From Clostridia bacterium (lineage in GTDB: Bacteria > Bacillota > Clostridia > Oscillospirales > CAG-272), in contig JAFVQU010000021.1 of assembly GCA_017504625.1 (NCBI GenBank), positions 1-64,000 of the forward strand: a DNA stretch of 64,000 nt, written 5' to 3'. The first letter of the stretch is position 1. The number at the start of each line of letters is the position of its first letter. This document shows, piece after piece, positions 7,595 through 17,058 of the stretch. The position numbers were made by a program, and so were the translations under genes. The notes beneath the pieces are model-generated. The model worked only from the letters and a program-made list of their open reading frames with translations, made no database searches and was not told where the DNA came from.

Positions 7595-10500
7595 TTATTT
7601 TCTCGTACCGCTTCGTATCGTCACCGTGCAGGTGCCGACCGTGTACTCTTGACCTGCCTCAGCGCTTTGAGGCAGCTGTCCGTCAACCCAGAACCAGACC
7701 GTAACATTACCCTTGATCGCGATCTCGCTCGAGGTCACGCGCGTTCCGTCATATGAATTATCTGACGTATAATATCCGTCAACCATTGAATATTGCGCGT
7801 CTATATTATGGCTAAAATCGGCTACTATTGTAACATTACTGTCTTCGCCGTTTGCAACCGTCAGATAATTACCTTCACCTATCGGCGTAAAGTATCCGTT
7901 TTCGTACGAGTGCGTATCGGTATTCCAATCTCCCTTATTGTAGGAGAAGGACATATCTCCCCAGCTTATAGTGCAGCTTATTTGGGGAACGAACTCACCC
8001 TGATAGTAGTAAACGTTTATAACGATATCCTGCGCTCCCATTACGCCCGAAATGACCCTGTCATTCTCTGCGCAGTTGTAAACGTAGCCACCAACGTTGA
8101 TATCCTTAGGTGATTCCTTACTGTAGCTATCGCCGTATTTCATACTTGCCACGTAAGAATCGGCTATTTTGCTTGATCCGTTCAGATAATGTATCGTCAA
8201 CGTATACGAATTTTTCGTATACCTGACCGTAATTACCGTGTTCTGCGCGGGAACGGTCAGAGTAATGCTGTCGGGGTCTGCCGTATATCCTGTCAGTGCG
8301 GGGGACGCATAGCTATGCTCGCTTCCGAAATCAAGAATATAACTGACGCTTTCAAACGCGGCATCGGGTACTCCGTCACCGTTTACATCCTCGTCAGGCT
8401 TTATATAATGGATAGTCAGGCTATACTGCTCGGCCTTCCATTTTGCCACGAGCTCTGCTCCGTCTGCCCTTGTGTTTACTATGCTCTCCTCGTCTATCGG
8501 CGAGCCGTTGAGCAGCCAGCCGTCAAATACGTATCCCAGCCTTATAGGTGTGGGAAGACCGTCGTACGATCCCGTATCAACGTTATAACCGTAGGTTTCG
8601 CCAAATCTGACGTTCTTGCTTGTAACAGAGCAGCTTCCGCCGTTGGCATTAAACGAAATATTATATACGTTAGCCGTATAATATACGTAATATGTAGCAC
8701 CGTCTGCCGTCATATCTCCCTCGACTATGGGGATTGACGCGGTATATCCGCTTATTGAGGGGGACTTGATCTTATAATGCTGATCCTCATATTCCTCAAT
8801 GGTCTGGTGGTAAGCCTCTGCCGCCTCAGCTCCGCTATCCTCATAAATATAGAAGATATTAAGCTCGCGCGCGGTAGAATGGTATGTTACAGTATATTCG
8901 GCATCGCCGTCTGTAATACCGCTCACAATAGCCTGATCGGGCGCGTAACCCGTCAAGGTGGGAGAAGATATGCTGTAGCTCTCACCGTACTTCACGGTAT
9001 GCGTAACCGTTTCGGACGCAACCGTGCCGTCGGAATACTTATAATTGACCCTTACCGTATATTCGTTGGGAGCGTATCTGCCGATGACGTAAACGTCGCG
9101 CTTGGGCATAGTGGTGATAGGCTCGTTACTTCCGTCACCCCAGTCCCAACTGAATTTGTAGTGAGTGAGATTTTCGGGAATTGTTGCTCCGCTAGCCGCA
9201 AAATCAGCCTCAAGATCGATAGGCTCACCAAAGTGTCGGTCTATTTCAACAACTCCGTATTCACCGCTTGTGGGATCGGTCTGATAATAATAGAAAATCT
9301 TGTGTGATTCGTGGCAAGCCTCTGCGGCAATAACCACGTCGGCATCTATCGCCGTATTTTTGACTGTAACGACAGAATGCCAGTCGTCTTCTCTTTCGTA
9401 GGTGTAATCCTCGCCTGCGACAAGTGTTATACCGCCGACCGTTACCGTTATCTTATCGGGCAGGTGGTGGTGATGATCGTCACCCAGATCATTAAGGTGC
9501 AAATGCACGATATAATCATGCTCGGCATATCCGTTCTCAGTGAAGGATATCGTATCGCTTGTTTTTTGAACGAAGTCCTCACCATTTGGAACAAACGCCG
9601 ATATTCCGTCGCCAAGAGCAAACGTGACCTGCGCATTTACGTAGATCTTCGCGTCCGCCTCCACAAATATCGCCTCAACCTCGGGACGCTCGGTGGCGTA
9701 TACCATATCTCCCGTTCTCTTGGGCTTTACGCCCGCACGGATCTTGTACTCTGTGGTTGACGTGGGAGTGTATGCCGTGGTATCAAGTCGGGGGTCGACT
9801 ATCTCCACGTAATCCGCCTTCCACCTGTCCTCCTCCGAAAACATGGTATCAAAGTCGGGAAGCCCCGTGACTGTATCTACAAGCTCGCTTGCAAGCACGG
9901 GATCGTCACCGCTGTGGTACGTAGTACTCTTTGTCGTAAGCGAAAGACCTGATATTATACTTTCGGGTATAGCGACGTTTGCATAGTCGCTCGCTCGTGA
10001 TTCGTCTGCATTGATAAAATCTGCGGGGGTCGCACCTCCATCGGCTTGATGTATTCTCATGCCCGTTGGAAGCGAGGGATCGTTGAGGTACAAAAGCAAG
10101 ACGTCATTTCCGCCAAGGAAGCCATCCTTTACGGAAAGGATAAATCTTAGCTTGAACTCTATACCGTATATTTCATCAGCAGTCTCAAACTGGATTTCGT
10201 CATTGTGAAGAAGCGCAGGCGTAATCTTTGAGATGTTGACCGTGACCTTTACGTATTCGGGATCAGACGTATCAAGCGTGTACGAAAGACCGTCCTCAGC
10301 AATTGTGCCCTCGGTCATTTCGACGGTCACGCCATCAACACTTGCTATATTGAAATACTTGGATATAGCCGCCTCTACGGTATAATCCTTAAGTCTTTCA
10401 ACGCTACCTCCTCCGCTTCCGAGGCCATCGCATACGAGAGTTCCCGTACCGCCCTTATTTTCTCCGACAGAGAGCGTAGAGCTTTCGATATATTTAACAC

Positions 10501-13111
10501 CCGGCTTATCATTGCCTTGGTAAACGTAGTTTGATACCGCGCTTCCTCCGTCACCGCCGGAGTTTGCGCCCTTTCCTCCGTTATAGTCGTTTATATTACC
10601 GGAGAACGTATTGCTGATGCCACTCGGTGTAGCGCCTGTCTTACCACCCGCAAGGATGATAGCGCCGCCGCCTCCGCCTCCGCCGCCCGAGGCAACCATA
10701 AGGTAGTAATCTACCGTTTCAGTCGCAAGGTCACTCATGACCGCAACGTAAGAGGCTCCGCCTCCGTTACCTCCCTGCGACGTCGCGGTGGAATCCGCCG
10801 AATTATATCCCGTAACAAACCTAAGGTGCGTTCCCGCGGCAAGATTAAAGGTAGCGGTAATACTTCCTCCGCGTCCTGCCTTTCCGCCGCTTGCCAGAAG
10901 CCAGCCTGCTCCTCCCGCACCGCCGTCACCGCCCTTCAGGGTGATAGTGTACGTACCCGTAATAGGAATCGTGACTATTGAAAAATTATTTCCTCCGCCA
11001 CCGTATTCAACGCTCTCAAACTTAGGTAATTTGTCGTAATCCGCAATCGAGCCACTCGAGTCGGAGTTTACGGTCAGCTCAAGAACGTATTTATCACTAA
11101 CGGAATCGTAGGTGAGCTTTTTATTGTATACAACTACGTTATCGTTAAGCGTATCCATTCCCGAGCCCTGTATGGTAATTACAGACACACCCTTGAAGGT
11201 CTTATCGGTAACTACGTCGCCCAACGTGGCAAACACCTTGCCCGTCGGGGTCTTGGGAACAGCGTAAAGCTCAACGAAATATCTCGTAGTCTCGTTTGGC
11301 GATACCGTTCCGCTCAACACCTGCTCGTTTTCGTCCTTAACGACGTGCGTGCCGATATAATCTATAAATTTATACTGCCATGGAACAGATTCGCTGCCGC
11401 TATTGATTGCATCTCTGACAGTAGCGTATTTATCGATGTAAAGCGAAGATACCTCATGCACCGTATCCTCGGGATCAAGTCCCTGAGGCATATGGTTGAC
11501 GGGGGCAACGTCAATATTCAAGGGAACGTTGACGTATCCCGTGTCGTTTTTGAGACTGAGGTGTCCCGTCATATATTCCGGCTTTGATTTATCTCTTGGG
11601 GTACACGTGATCTCGTCGTCAACCAAGATAGGCACGTTATTACCTCCCGCGAAGTCGGGCTTTGGACTCATCTTGACCGTTATTGTCAGATGGTCTCGCT
11701 CATATCCGTCCTGTGCGGGCATAAGCGAAACGTCCTGAATATTGAACTTCAGCGCATGAATATCGGGGGTTTCCGCATATTCAACGTTTTCATAGGTTAT
11801 TTCTCTTTGGTCGCCCTCAGCACGAACTCGGTATACTATCTCCTCAACGGTACCGTCACTTGATACCGTATTTACAGCAGTAATGTCGTTGACTATAAAA
11901 TAAGGGGTTCTTGCCAAAGAAATATCTATGTGCTTAAGATAATCGTCGTCAACCTCGTCAAGGAAAACGATATGTACCTGTCCGCCTTCAAGCTCGTTGT
12001 CGCGTCCGATGGGAGGATGCTCGTGATCGACCTTGAAATGCGACTCGATATCCATATCAAAAACACTTGATATAAAGGACGAACCGCCTCCGCCTCCGCC
12101 AACGTTGTTTGCAAGAATAATATTCGACATAACGCCGCCCGAGCCACCGCAGAATCCTGCTCCGCCTCCGCCGCCTCGGTAGTTACCCGATCCGCCGGCT
12201 CCGCCGTCAAGGTTTTCGTTATAGGTTCCCTTCCAGTCGTTGGGCGAGTCGGTCTTACCAAGTCCCCACATGGTAGTTACTACCTTACCCGGAACGTTGC
12301 TACCGCCCTTGCCGACGTAACCCGTCGACGTTCCGGTGGATTTTCCGTTTTCGCCTGCGTAAAAGGTACCCGCAACGTCGTAAGACGAATCAAGCACGCC
12401 CGATACAGAGCCAACGTATCCGCCTGCTCCTCCGTCGGGAGTACCGTTATTGTCTGAGCTGTACGAGCCGCCGCCTCCGCCGCCGCCCGCGATCATAACG
12501 TATTTACTTATACGGTCGTCCTCGGATATGCTTCCCGTAAAATGACCGTGACTGTCAAGATATTTTTCTTCAAATTCATCGGAATCAAAGAGGAAGAGCG
12601 CGGAATAACCGCCTCCGCCACCGACAGTGGTGCTTCCTTGATCACCATATCCACCGCCCGCGTTTGCTCCACCACCCTCACCGGATGTGTTGGAAAGCTG
12701 ACCTCCGCTTCCAAGTGTATAATAAAGTGTCTGTCCTACCTCAAGGTATATAGCTCCGTAAACGTATCCGCCAAGTCCGCCCTTACCGTTCGCAGTACCG
12801 CCGTCGCCGCCCCAAAGCTCAACCAGATACCATCCGTCTCTCTCAACGACGTAATGCTCGTCCCTTGAGGAAAGAATTTCTCTGTTTGCGGGGTGAATGG
12901 CATACGATGCGTACATATCAACCGTCAGGGTATACGATCCGTCATCCTCAGCCGTGAGCGTGCTTCTGTAATTCAGATGCGCTCCGTATATACCCTCGCT
13001 TCCTTCGTGGATTGTCTGTACTGCAGCATTTACGACAGGAGAAAAAACAAAGCACGAGAGCATTATAGTAACAGCCAGAACAAACGATAAAATCTTCTTT
13101 AAACGTCCCAC
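7595..13111 (-). CDS. Giant secreted surface protein: glycine-rich domains, InlB/MucBP-like repeats, shared C-terminal module
   Basis: 1838 residues from a GTG start (13111) with AGGAGG 8 nt upstream. Signal peptide to about residue 30 (LSFVLAVTIMLSCFVFSPVV). Two glycine-rich domains, about 85-385 and 715-905, have the ELWGGDGG / GGGGGGG pattern of Gly_rich (PF12810-type) repeats. A His-rich turn (DDHHHHLPD) and a PKD-like WDWGDGS (about 1325) come next. Then tandem ~70-residue MucBP/InlB-B-like repeats follow to about 1710 (YTVTYHSTARELNIFYIYE, FDGWLLNGSP). The last ~120 residues are the WGDMSFSY module also found in the 178-residue neighbour. No LPXTG signal and no C-terminal helix are seen, so attachment must be indirect. 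An adhesin or matrix protein is inferred. Confidence 0.85.
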   Translation of the reverse strand: MGRLKKILSFVLAVTIMLSCFVFSPVVNAAVQTIHEGSEGIYGAHLNYRSTLTAEDDGSYTLTVDMYASYAIHPANREILSSRDEHYVVERDGWYLVELWGGDGGTANGKGGLGGYVYGAIYLEVGQTLYYTLGSGGQLSNTSGEGGGANAGGGYGDQGSTTVGGGGGYSALFLFDSDEFEEKYLDSHGHFTGSISEDDRISKYVMIAGGGGGGGSYSSDNNGTPDGGAGGYVGSVSGVLDSSYDVAGTFYAGENGKSTGTSTGYVGKGGSNVPGKVVTTMWGLGKTDSPNDWKGTYNENLDGGAGGSGNYRGGGGGAGFCGGSGGVMSNIILANNVGGGGGGSSFISSVFDMDIESHFKVDHEHPPIGRDNELEGGQVHIVFLDEVDDDYLKHIDISLARTPYFIVNDITAVNTVSSDGTVEEIVYRVRAEGDQREITYENVEYAETPDIHALKFNIQDVSLMPAQDGYERDHLTITVKMSPKPDFAGGNNVPILVDDEITCTPRDKSKPEYMTGHLSLKNDTGYVNVPLNIDVAPVNHMPQGLDPEDTVHEVSSLYIDKYATVRDAINSGSESVPWQYKFIDYIGTHVVKDENEQVLSGTVSPNETTRYFVELYAVPKTPTGKVFATLGDVVTDKTFKGVSVITIQGSGMDTLNDNVVVYNKKLTYDSVSDKYVLELTVNSDSSGSIADYDKLPKFESVEYGGGGNNFSIVTIPITGTYTITLKGGDGGAGGAGWLLASGGKAGRGGSITATFNLAAGTHLRFVTGYNSADSTATSQGGNGGGASYVAVMSDLATETVDYYLMVASGGGGGGGGAIILAGGKTGATPSGISNTFSGNINDYNGGKGANSGGDGGSAVSNYVYQGNDKPGVKYIESSTLSVGENKGGTGTLVCDGLGSGGGSVERLKDYTVEAAISKYFNIASVDGVTVEMTEGTIAEDGLSYTLDTSDPEYVKVTVNISKITPALLHNDEIQFETADEIYGIEFKLRFILSVKDGFLGGNDVLLLYLNDPSLPTGMRIHQADGGATPADFINADESRASDYANVAIPESIISGLSLTTKSTTYHSGDDPVLASELVDTVTGLPDFDTMFSEEDRWKADYVEIVDPRLDTTAYTPTSTTEYKIRAGVKPKRTGDMVYATERPEVEAIFVEADAKIYVNAQVTFALGDGISAFVPNGEDFVQKTSDTISFTENGYAEHDYIVHLHLNDLGDDHHHHLPDKITVTVGGITLVAGEDYTYEREDDWHSVVTVKNTAIDADVVIAAEACHESHKIFYYYQTDPTSGEYGVVEIDRHFGEPIDLEADFAASGATIPENLTHYKFSWDWGDGSNEPITTMPKRDVYVIGRYAPNEYTVRVNYKYSDGTVASETVTHTVKYGESYSISSPTLTGYAPDQAIVSGITDGDAEYTVTYHSTARELNIFYIYEDSGAEAAEAYHQTIEEYEDQHYKIKSPSISGYTASIPIVEGDMTADGATYYVYYTANVYNISFNANGGSCSVTSKNVRFGETYGYNVDTGSYDGLPTPIRLGYVFDGWLLNGSPIDEESIVNTRADGAELVAKWKAEQYSLTIHYIKPDEDVNGDGVPDAAFESVSYILDFGSEHSYASPALTGYTADPDSITLTVPAQNTVITVRYTKNSYTLTIHYLNGSSKIADSYVASMKYGDSYSKESPKDINVGGYVYNCAENDRVISGVMGAQDIVINVYYYQGEFVPQISCTISWGDMSFSYNKGDWNTDTHSYENGYFTPIGEGNYLTVANGEDSNVTIVADFSHNIDAQYSMVDGYYTSDNSYDGTRVTSSEIAIKGNVTVWFWVDGQLPQSAEAGQEYTVGTCTVTIRSGTRK

Positions 13112-13119
13112 GTTATTTA

Positions 13120-13264
13120 CCTCCTGTCTTTTTTTTGGGAATAGTTGCTCATTATAATATAATTATAATATCACAAAATTTCTATGTTTGCAATATTAAA
13201 ATGATTTTTTAGCTTTTTTGTTAATATTCAATAATTTTAAACCATGTAAGTTGTCGACAATTAC
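13120..13264 (-). promoter_or_regulatory. AT-rich leader of the surface locus with a TTGTCGACAA palindrome
   Basis: Contains the AGGAGG site (13120-13125) and several possible -10 boxes (TATAAT-like at 13140-13165), so no single promoter can be fixed. At 13251-13260 there is a perfect 10-bp palindrome TTGTCGACAA inside a longer imperfect one (13246-13264), a plausible operator upstream of the locus. Confidence 0.4.
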
Positions 13265-13318
13265 AACCAATGGCACTTCTCTACTATCTAAATAGAATTT
13301 AATAACAAACAAAAACGC

Positions 13319-13359
13319 AAAAAATCCCCCTTGGCATTCAAACATGAATTTCAAGGGGG
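13319..13359 (-). terminator. Intrinsic terminator of the GH2 gene
   Basis: Minus-strand stem CCCCTTG/CAAGGGG (13359-13352 with 13333-13326) with an inner ATTCA/TGAAT pairing and a T-run at 13324-13319. Confidence 0.85.
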
Positions 13360-13373
13360 CTTAATATATTCAA

Positions 13374-15701
13374 TTACATAACCTTCACGTCTGCGACTGC
13401 ACCAAAAAGTCCGTCCGCCATAGCGTAGAGCTTCATTCCGTCAGGATTTGTACCCAGCTTGACCGCGATGCCTATTCTTCCCTCTCGCATACGTCTGCTC
13501 GTGTTGAAAAGTGAGCTGTGATCGCAAACATCCGAGCCGGTCGAGTAAACTCTGCAATCGCCCGTCGTGGTAAAATCGACCATGGGTATTGCCGCATTGG
13601 GAATCTCAAGCCCGTTCTCGTCTACTACCGTGCAGGTAAATATCGCCACATCCTCTCCGTTCGCCTTAACCTCAAGCGTGTCTTGCGTCAGAACGAGTCT
13701 GTGCGCCTTGCCCGAGGTCACGCAATAATCACTTGCAGCCTCAACTCCGCCGATATATCCCTTCATTATGATCTTGCCCGGCTCGTATGCTACCGTCCAT
13801 TCGCCGTGACCGCACTTTCCAATAGCTTTTCTGCCAAGGCTTTTGCCGTTGAGGATAAGCTCAAGCTCCTCGCAGTTCGTATATCCCCAAACCGCGATCT
13901 CCCTACCCTCAAAGCCTTGCCAATTCCAATGCGGGAGGATATGAACCATCGGCTCGCTTGTAAAGAAGGATTTGTTTTGATAAAATGAGTCCTTTTTCTG
14001 CAGGAACAGGTCTACCGTGCCGCTTTGCGAGCAAAGTCTTGGCCATACTGCCTCACCTCTATGCTCAAACGCGATCCATTGGTATCCGCCGAGTATCCAC
14101 TCTCTGTCAAATATAAATTTCCAGGTTTCCTCTCTGCCGCCGAAATATCCGCGCTCAATATCGTACGCGCTAAGATACCCCTTGCTCGTGTCATGCGGGA
14201 AATACCAGCCGCGCGTCGTGCCTACCGCCGCGCATTCCGAAGCGAAAATGCCCTTATTGGCAAATTTTTCGTGCGCGTGATCGTAGGAAGGAAGATTGTA
14301 ATTTATTCCGATAACGTCGTTAACATCATAAACGGTTGCTCCGTCGGGGCGGTCTACCGCCGTCATAACAAAGCGTGTATCGTCAAGTCGACGAAGCTTT
14401 GCCATAAGCGTTTCGCAAATTCTTCTGCCCTGCTCTCTGCAGTGGTATACCTCCTCGTTTCCGACCGACCAGAAAATGACCGACGGATGATTTCGGTCGC
14501 GCTTGACGAGGGTTTCAAGCTGATCTATTCCCTCATCGGTCGACTCAAACCATCTGATCTCGTCCATAACGATAAAGCCTGCGCGGTCAAGCTCATCCAT
14601 AAGTATCTCACTTTGAGGATAGTGGCTGCATCTATATCCGTTAGCCCCCATCTCGCGCATGAGCTGAACCTTGTATTTGTGGATATTATCAGGCACAGCC
14701 TTACCCATAAAGCCGCAATCGCCGTGTCCGCAAAGACCTTTTATCTTATAGTGATTTTCATTGATAAAAAGCCCCTTGTCGGGATCGATCCTAACCGTTC
14801 TGAAGCCGAAATTAACAAAGTCGCAATCGACCTCGCCCTCACCCACAAAGACCTTCGCCTCCATAGTGTAGACATATCCGTCATCGGGCGACCAAAGGTG
14901 CGGCTCCTCTACCTCAAAACTGTATTTGACAACCGACCTATCCTTGCAAAGAATCTCAGTTGCGCCCTCTGCTATTGCGACCTCGTTGCCTTCGGCGTCA
15001 AGGATTCTGCCCTTTACTGTGGCAAGCTTATCGCTTATATCATCGTTTCTGACGGTAACCTCACAATCTACTCGCCACTTGTCACCGTCAAGCTTACACG
15101 GCTTTGCATATATACCGTATCTGTCAACAGATACGAGATCGGTCTTTACAAGCCATATGTGTCGGTAAATTCCGCCGCCCTCGTACCACCAGCCCTCAGG
15201 CTGCTCGGCATTAACGTAGACGGCAAGGATGTTCTCCGCCCCGAATTTGACTATATCGGTAATATCAACATCAAAGGGTGTATATCCCGTAAAGCTATGC
15301 TTCATAAGGCAGCTGTTAAGATATACCGTTGCCTGATTGCAAACGCCCTCAAAATGCAGAACTATCCTCTTGCTCCTATCTTCATCACCAAGAGTAAAAT
15401 GCTTTCTGTACCAAGCGTTTTCCGCCTTGAAAAAGCCCATTGCGCTATTATATTTATTCTCCGGGACACCGCCGACAATATAGTCGTGCGGTAGATCGAC
15501 CTGCTCCCACTTATCAGACACCATCAGAACGTTGTTATTATAGCAATCGGGATTATCATTATAGTGGATGCTTGCGGGACCGATATGAGCCCTTTCGGTC
15601 TTTGCCGAAAGATAAGAAAATCCTTTATATGCAGGATATTCGTTTTTCAAATCTCCCTTGTGGAACAACCAACCCTTGTCAAAATTGATCTTTTCTCTCA
15701 T
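13374..15701 (-). CDS. GH2 family glycosidase (beta-galactosidase/beta-glucuronidase type)
   Basis: 775 residues from ATG 15701, with GGAGGTC 5 nt upstream; the longer frame is rejected because it crosses the promoter. Order of parts: N-terminal sugar-binding jelly roll (GFFKAENAWYRKHF, YLNSCL), immunoglobulin-like sandwich, TIM barrel (about 300-590) and a C-terminal beta domain. The retaining pair is visible: acid/base Glu416 in WSVGNEE and nucleophile Glu489 in ASEC. No signal peptide, so cytosolic. It is divergently transcribed from an AraC regulator across a 120-bp gap holding both promoters, so that regulator probably controls it. Whether the substrate is a galactoside, glucuronide or mannoside cannot be told from sequence. 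Confidence 0.9.
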   Translation of the reverse strand: MREKINFDKGWLFHKGDLKNEYPAYKGFSYLSAKTERAHIGPASIHYNDNPDCYNNNVLMVSDKWEQVDLPHDYIVGGVPENKYNSAMGFFKAENAWYRKHFTLGDEDRSKRIVLHFEGVCNQATVYLNSCLMKHSFTGYTPFDVDITDIVKFGAENILAVYVNAEQPEGWWYEGGGIYRHIWLVKTDLVSVDRYGIYAKPCKLDGDKWRVDCEVTVRNDDISDKLATVKGRILDAEGNEVAIAEGATEILCKDRSVVKYSFEVEEPHLWSPDDGYVYTMEAKVFVGEGEVDCDFVNFGFRTVRIDPDKGLFINENHYKIKGLCGHGDCGFMGKAVPDNIHKYKVQLMREMGANGYRCSHYPQSEILMDELDRAGFIVMDEIRWFESTDEGIDQLETLVKRDRNHPSVIFWSVGNEEVYHCREQGRRICETLMAKLRRLDDTRFVMTAVDRPDGATVYDVNDVIGINYNLPSYDHAHEKFANKGIFASECAAVGTTRGWYFPHDTSKGYLSAYDIERGYFGGREETWKFIFDREWILGGYQWIAFEHRGEAVWPRLCSQSGTVDLFLQKKDSFYQNKSFFTSEPMVHILPHWNWQGFEGREIAVWGYTNCEELELILNGKSLGRKAIGKCGHGEWTVAYEPGKIIMKGYIGGVEAASDYCVTSGKAHRLVLTQDTLEVKANGEDVAIFTCTVVDENGLEIPNAAIPMVDFTTTGDCRVYSTGSDVCDHSSLFNTSRRMREGRIGIAVKLGTNPDGMKLYAMADGLFGAVADVKVM

Positions 15702-15734
15702 AAATGACCTCCATTGAAGAGCTTGATTAATTAT

Positions 15735-15762
15735 ATTATAAACAAAATTGAGCATTTTTCAA
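15735..15762 (-). promoter_or_regulatory. Promoter of the GH2 gene
   Basis: Minus strand: TTGAAA (15762-15757), 16-nt spacer, TATAAT (15740-15735). Confidence 0.7.
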
Positions 15763-15771
15763 TAAACATTA

Positions 15772-15800
15772 TTGCAAATTATGGACTTTTATGATATAAT
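15772..15800 (+). promoter_or_regulatory. Promoter of the araC-type regulator
   Basis: TTGCAA (15772-15777), 17-nt spacer, TATAAT (15795-15800), 21 nt before the start codon. It lies next to the divergent GH2 promoter, so one bound protein could affect both. Confidence 0.8.
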
Positions 15801-15821
15801 TTATCGGACGGAGGTGATGAA

Positions 15822-16628
15822 ATGCAACAAATAATGTCGTTTCCTAACAGGGATTTTGATCCGGGCAATAAAGCGCCCGTCTATATAATTAACTGCGGAT
15901 ATTATAAAAACGTCGCAATACCGATACCTGTAAGCCGTCCTGACGGCAGACCTGACTATCAGCTCATCCTGCCCGTAATCGGCGAGATGACTATCGACAG
16001 AAAAAAGGTCGTCCCCGGTGAAATATTCCTCTATTGCCCAAATTATCCTCAAAATTACACTTATTCTGAGGGCGAGAGGACAGAATATTATTGGGTTCAT
16101 TTTCACGGCACTTATATAGACTCTATCTGCTCCTCTCTCTCGCTAAAAAACGGCGTTTACTCTCTCGGCGAAGGCAAAAAGGACGTCGAGCGCCTTTTCC
16201 GCATGATATTCAGAGGCTTTGCCGACCGCTATGAGTATGCCGATATACACGGCTCAGGTCTCGTATGCTCTATTTTATCACTTATCGCCGCGCCGCCTGC
16301 CATAAGCTCTCCTTTCAATAAAGCAATGAAGCTTTTACGCGATCCTTCATACAATCGTTCAATTGCTGAGATCGCCAAAATATACGAGATGAGCGAGGGG
16401 CATTTTATCAGAAGCTTCAAAAAATACACAGGGCAATCTCCAAATGCGTTCCGAATTGCCAATAGGCTCGAAATTGCCTCCGATATGCTTCTGTCGACCA
16501 CGATGACAGTTGCCGAGATATCCTTCGCAGCAGGCTTTTCCGACTCGCTCTATTTCAGCCGACTCTTCAAAAAATATTATAAGCTCTCACCTTACGAATA
16601 CAGAAAAAATAATCTTATGGAACGATGA
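15822..16628 (+). CDS. AraC family transcriptional regulator
   Basis: 268 residues; GGAGGTG lies 5 nt before the ATG. Residues 1-150 look like the cupin-type sugar sensor of this family (ILPVIGEMTIDRKKVVPGE, then YYWVHFHG). Residues about 170-265 hold two helix-turn-helix units: SIAEIAKIYEMSEGHFIRSF with QSPNAFRIANRLE, then TVAEISFAAGFSDSLYFSRL followed by KLSPYEYRK. It is divergent from the GH2 gene and ends at a self-complementary terminator. The likely role is sugar-responsive activation of the GH2 gene; the inducer is unknown. Confidence 0.92.
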   Translation: MQQIMSFPNRDFDPGNKAPVYIINCGYYKNVAIPIPVSRPDGRPDYQLILPVIGEMTIDRKKVVPGEIFLYCPNYPQNYTYSEGERTEYYWVHFHGTYIDSICSSLSLKNGVYSLGEGKKDVERLFRMIFRGFADRYEYADIHGSGLVCSILSLIAAPPAISSPFNKAMKLLRDPSYNRSIAEIAKIYEMSEGHFIRSFKKYTGQSPNAFRIANRLEIASDMLLSTTMTVAEISFAAGFSDSLYFSRLFKKYYKLSPYEYRKNNLMER

Positions 16629-16658
16629 AAAAACACCGCGGATATCCGCGGTGTTTTT
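16629..16658. terminator. Fully palindromic bidirectional terminator
   Basis: A 30-nt perfect palindrome centred on GGATATCC, with A5 and T5 ends. It serves the AraC gene (plus) and the converging 113-residue gene (minus). Confidence 0.9.
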
Positions 16659-16674
16659 CTATATGCTTTGAAAA

Positions 16675-17016
16675 TTATTCAGCAGCTTCCTCTTCTGCTT
16701 CCTCGCACTCACACTCGCAAGCCTCAAGAGCCTCCTCACAAGCGCACTCGCACTCGTCCTTCTTGGAGAACTTAGCCTTGATCTTAGCGGCAAGAGTCTT
16801 GATGCTAAGGTCGATTTCCTTCTTCTTGAGGATAACGTAGGTAACCACAGCCGCAGCGATAGCAACTACTGCGATAGCGCCGCAAACGATAGCAACGGTA
16901 ATGGTCTTCTTTCTCTTTGCTTCAGCCTCTGCCTCAGCGATCTTCTTTGCAAAAATAACTGCCTTGATCTTGTCGGATATGTTCGACGCAGTCGTACAAA
17001 TAACACAGTTCTTCAT
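16675..17016 (-). CDS. Small single-pass membrane protein with acidic cysteine-rich tail
   Basis: 113 residues, unknown family. AAGGAG lies 8 nt before the ATG. The N-terminus has CVIC (Cys4, Cys7), followed by a charged amphipathic helix (IAEAEAEAKRKK) and one transmembrane helix of about 22 residues (ITVAIVCGAIAVVAIAAAVV). A basic stretch follows, then a tail alternating Cys and Glu (DECECACEE, ACECECEE). The tail has six cysteines in CEC-type pairs, which suggests metal binding or redox chemistry but is not proof. It lies 42 nt after the UPF0210 gene and may be its operon partner. Confidence 0.7.
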   Translation of the reverse strand: MKNCVICTTASNISDKIKAVIFAKKIAEAEAEAKRKKTITVAIVCGAIAVVAIAAAVVTYVILKKKEIDLSIKTLAAKIKAKFSKKDECECACEEALEACECECEEAEEEAAE

Positions 17017-17058
17017 TTTTTCTTCTCCTTTGTATATTTAAATATTTTTATAAACAAA

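Noticed and set aside
10400..12720. Repetitive GGN-rich DNA that might suggest a CRISPR array or satellite
   Set aside because: The repeats are codon repeats for poly-glycine in the giant surface protein; there are no regular spacers.
14025..15494. A 489-codon open frame on the plus strand
   Set aside because: It is exactly antisense to the GH2 gene, has no ribosome site and no domain-like sequence; a by-product of codon bias.
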